Of a stretch of 64,000 nucleotides of DNA, positions 31,221-64,000 are shown piece after piece. Below the pieces are notes generated by a model. It searched no databases, was not told where the DNA came from, and worked only from the letters and a program-made list of their open reading frames with translations. Where the stretch lies: positions 17,332,458 to 17,396,457 of the forward strand of contig NC_091096.1 of assembly GCF_024713975.1 (NCBI RefSeq), in the 5' to 3' direction. The DNA is from Paralichthys olivaceus. Taxonomy: Eukaryota; Chordata; Actinopteri; Pleuronectiformes; Paralichthyidae. Positions within the stretch are counted from its first letter, which is position 1. Each line of letters starts with the position of its first letter. Position numbers and translations under genes: made by a program.

Positions 31221-32471
31221 TCTGTTTATGTCTAAATAGGAGTGTGACTTGAATGTATTACTCTTGACTAAATTGACAGACAACTCTAAAATATGCTGAA
31301 TAACCTAACAGCCCTTTACCTCGTACCTGCACCTTTCATTTATTCGTGAATGTATGTCTTCACCCAGACTGCAGGTTTATTACATTTGCATGTATATGAC
31401 AGTCCGTTTTGTTGGGGTAAGCAGAACGACGGGCCCAATTTCAGTAATGCCACGTTGACAGTTTTTGTTGCAACAATAAAACGCCGCTCTGCTCCACATG
31501 TTTTTATGAAGAAACGCAATAGAAGAGAAATGGCATAATTGAGGGGGAGCAGGGAACGAATATGTGGCAAAGTAGGAAAAAGGAAACTTGGTCCTATACC
31601 GTGCTCTGAAATACAAGCTTCATTTATAGGGAAATACATATATTTCTATTTGGCTTATATAGTAGTTCTTTGTGTTTGCTAGCTGTCAGAAAACTCATCT
31701 GACCTCATTTCAAACACAGACCCATGTGTCAGCCAGTGCTGTTACTGCTACTCCCATGTCCTGGATTGCAATGCAACTCAGCACATGGTTTAACTTAAAA
31801 TTAAAAAAAAAAAAGTAATCAGTTAATCAGACATCAAATGTGTAGCAGACTGCTGCAGTGTCACACAACATTATCCCCACAGCTTAGACTGAGAAAGAAA
31901 TGCAGAAAAGGAACGAGTGAGCAACATAGTATATTCAACATAAACCAATGGCTATACATGAGAAGGCAATTTTAGGGCTAATGTCAACAGTACCTTTCCA
32001 CCTTTACATCATACATGTAATTACCATAACAATAAATAGCCAGGCTCATTTGGTTCTTGAGAAATACTTCATTGTACCAAGAAAAAGGCATTTTCTCTGG
32101 AGAGAGATTATTTTACATCCGACCTGTAAATCAACACTGAAACATTTAGTCATATCTTTATTACCCCATGTTGCAGGGCACACACAATGTTCAAGTATGC
32201 CTGAGGAACTAAACGGAGCAATAAAAAAAAAACAATTAATTATAAGAGAGATAAAATGCATTTTAAAAATAAGTGAACTGGCATTGCATTTCACAAAAAT
32301 TCATAAGCTCATGATTTTGGAACAATTCTCTGTAAAGTGCTAACTGGTTCGAGCTGAGAAAAGCACATGTTCCCTTTGAAAGATTATACACATGACTTTA
32401 TACATGGAGGTACAGTAATAGCCAGTCGTCAGGTGAGCAATTACCAACCAGAAGACATGGACCACATTTCT

Positions 32472-32477
32472 TTTATT
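32472..32477 (-). terminator. candidate bmp1 polyadenylation signal
   Basis: Minus strand reads AATAAA about 780 bases after the bmp1 stop codon. No other strong signal was seen between the stop and this point. Usage is inferred. Confidence 0.3.
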
Positions 32478-33071
32478 AGTCCTTTAATAAGATAACTGCT
32501 TCCTTAATTTCCTTGTTAATGGTAACAACGAGAATCTTGCCACTGCATGCCAGGACAATGCCAATTACAAATGCTGGTGTTGCCGCTGTACAAATTTTCC
32601 TTCTCTGCTTGTAATTACATGCAATTGACCGACATACAGTATCAAAATCTCAAGTCAAGTCTTTCTAATCCTCTTACAGACAGGAATCCTTGAACCGAAG
32701 GGATGAGAGTGTGAGGAGAGGAGGACAATTACAGAGGAGCGCAGGAGATCTTGCCCAACTCCATCCCTCCTCTCCCTTCTCCTCCCCCCCCACCGGATGT
32801 GGTGGTCTGGCCTGACAAAAGCAGGGATCTGTCCAGCTGATGCCTGCCGTCCTGCAGGTCCTGAGAAACCACTGTTTTCCTTGTGTGCCTCTCATTAAGA
32901 GGCATGTTTTTTTTTTTAAAAAAAAGAAGAAACAAATGAAAAAATTATATGGAGGGAACTGGGTCAATAAATTTTCCCCCACTGTCCACCTAAAGTGGAC
33001 GTCCACCCTCCCACCCCAATCCTAACCGTAAAAAGGTAAAAACAAGGTGTACTGCAGAATGGCTTTACTCC

Positions 33072-33254
33072 TCACAGTCTGTGGGGGGAGCTAGAGCCCC
33101 TAGGAGCTGAGGTGCGGTTGGTGGTCTTGCGGCTGTTCTGTCGTGTCTGATTCATCTTGGTGGCCGAAGGTTTCCGAGCGTCAGGCTGGCGCCTCCCCTG
33201 GGGGCCCCTCCGCTTGCCCCTTTGCCCTGCACGGCCCCTTCCGGCCCCCGCTGG
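33072..33254 (-). other. 60-codon in-frame extension after the bmp1 stop codon
   Basis: Directly after the bmp1 TGA (33257-33255), the same frame stays open for 60 sense codons to a second TGA (33074-33072). The encoded stretch is strongly basic (GKRRGPQGRRQPDARKPS). In its second half it uses codons such as AAC AGC CGC AAG ACC, like real exons here. It may be a readthrough tail, a remnant of an ancestral longer C terminus, or a chance frame in GC-rich 3' untranslated sequence. Confidence 0.35.
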
Positions 33255-62886
<29,632 letters not shown>

Positions 62887-63240
62887 GATTGTGGTGGGGG
62901 AGACGGCGGAAAGCGAGGGATAAAGGTGAAGGAGGAGAGAGGGGCGAGAGAGAGAGAGAGACAGAGAGAGGGAAAGAGAGAGAGAAGAGAGAGAGAAAAA
63001 AATGGGAGGTTTTGGGGGGGAAATGAGATCCCTCCGGAGGGCGGGTTTTAATTTCAGCCTCTCTCCGGTGTCCTCTCGGCTCTTGGGGGAAGAGATTTCT
63101 CTCGTCCGGCTCCGGGCGGAGGAAGAAGTGCCGGAGAAACTTTGATGATATGGCAGCTCCGCAGGGGCGGTGATAGAAAGCCCCCCTCACTCACTGATGC
63201 CTGGGCACATGCTCGCTGCTCCCCAGGGGCCCCGACAGAG
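62887..63240 (-). promoter_or_regulatory. bmp1 5' untranslated region and probable promoter
   Basis: GC-rich sequence with CpGs immediately upstream of the bmp1 ATG, including a long pyrimidine tract on the coding strand (GA-repeat on plus, 62935-63000). CT-rich tracts of this type are common in TATA-less vertebrate promoters. The transcription start cannot be placed. Confidence 0.45.
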
Positions 63241-64000
63241 GTGAGGGGAGGGGGCTCCAGTTTGGTTCAACATAAAGCCTGTAATGTCTTTGTCTGAAAG
63301 GAAAATTGCAGTGTTAAAAGTCTAATTGAACCCACAGACCTTCATTCAAGATGAATTGATGAAAGTTAAAGATGTGTAGTTCATGTTGAGCCGGAGCCCA
63401 CAGATAGTTCAGCTGGCCCCAGGTCTTACGATTTGGCTGTCACATCAGTATGTAAAATTCAAAAGTTAGAATTTTACTTTATTTAAACGTAAGTATTTGA
63501 CATTAAAATATATTCCGCAGCTTTTTAGTATTTTTTACCTTTGACACAGAGACAGACTTTCAGAAAAGCACACTTATTTAAGGCTTGTAAAATTACTATC
63601 ACACACACACACACGTCCATCAAACTGGGCTTGATCTTTCTTAATATCGGAAACATGCAGATTTTTCAGGCTTTCACATTTGCACAATTATTCTCACACA
63701 TGCACACACACATCAAACAGACTGTGCTCCACCTTTCATGCAATCATGATTAAGATGAAGTGATTACAACGCCACCTACTGGACATACACGTTACACTAC
63801 ATGCAAAGTGTCAATTTACATGTAAATTGAAATATAAACTAACAAACAAGGTAGGTAAGTCAAATTGTACAAAAAGACAATACTTCAAGATTAATCGACC
63901 ACAGTAAAGGTATTATTTTTTGCTCATGTTTAGCTTGGGCCCAGAGTTAGTTAAGAATGAGCCCCTGGTGTTCAGTTTTGACATTGTTAATGAAAGTGTA
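63241..64000. other. upstream flank of bmp1
   Basis: AT-rich DNA with short CA runs (63600-63614, 63700-63712) and a CTCF-like site at 63769. No gene is seen before the right edge. Confidence 0.5.
63769..63782 (-). promoter_or_regulatory. CTCF-like motif upstream of bmp1
   Basis: The minus strand reads CCAGTAGGTGGCGT, 13 of 14 positions of the CTCF core. It has the same CCAGTAGGTGGC core as the site at 1843, in opposite orientation. Occupancy is inferred. Confidence 0.4.

Larger units (their letters stand above)
28475..32400. other. disp3 / bmp1 intergenic region between convergent genes
   Basis: The disp3 3' untranslated region begins here, with a candidate AATAAA at 29580. The interval also holds LINE and dispersed-repeat fragments (listed separately) and AT-rich DNA. 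The longer open frames at 29085 and 31948 have no family resemblance and biased AT codons, and I do not call them genes. Confidence 0.5.

Noticed and set aside
31948..32343. 131-codon plus-strand frame
   Set aside because: AT-rich codon use, no homology recognised, and it lies in probable bmp1 3' or intergenic sequence.

Overview
The window is nuclear DNA of a ray-finned (teleost) fish. Genes are split into many small exons with GT-AG introns. The proteins are vertebrate types, and the introns carry microsatellites and short copies of teleost-style LINEs, MITEs and dispersed repeats. Four protein-coding genes are complete: ubl4a, a dynamin-1-like gene, disp3 and bmp1. I rebuilt them exon by exon, and every intron keeps the reading frame. 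No tRNA, rRNA, CRISPR array or prokaryotic-type system was seen.

Layout. 1-2 kb holds microsatellite and minisatellite DNA, a possible orphan exon on the minus strand and a CTCF-like site. 2.0-4.9 kb (+) is ubl4a (157 aa). 6.3-12.9 kb (+) is a divergent paralogue of the mitochondrial fission GTPase DRP1 (about 673 aa) with a shortened variable domain. 13-20 kb is intergenic or disp3 5' sequence with untranslated exon candidates, a long GT tract and an AT-rich block full of homeodomain-type sites. 20.1-28.5 kb (+) is disp3/ptchd2 (1354 aa), an RND/Patched-type membrane protein. 28.5-33 kb is intergenic and contains a dead LINE reverse transcriptase fragment. 33.3-62.9 kb (-) is bmp1 in its long mammalian-tolloid form (971 aa, 20 coding exons), convergent with disp3. 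62.9-64 kb is bmp1 upstream sequence with a second CTCF-like site.

The genes are not one pathway. ubl4a serves tail-anchored protein targeting, the dynamin-like gene membrane fission, disp3 sterol/Hedgehog-related neural biology, and bmp1 matrix and BMP processing. Their linkage is a syntenic block, not an operon. The most interesting signals are: a 60-codon basic open frame directly in frame after the bmp1 stop codon; the divergent DRP1 paralogue, with a transposon tail abutting one of its splice acceptors; a perfect 24-bp-arm palindrome in bmp1 intron 1; a piggyBac-like MITE; and a segment duplicated between two ubl4a introns.
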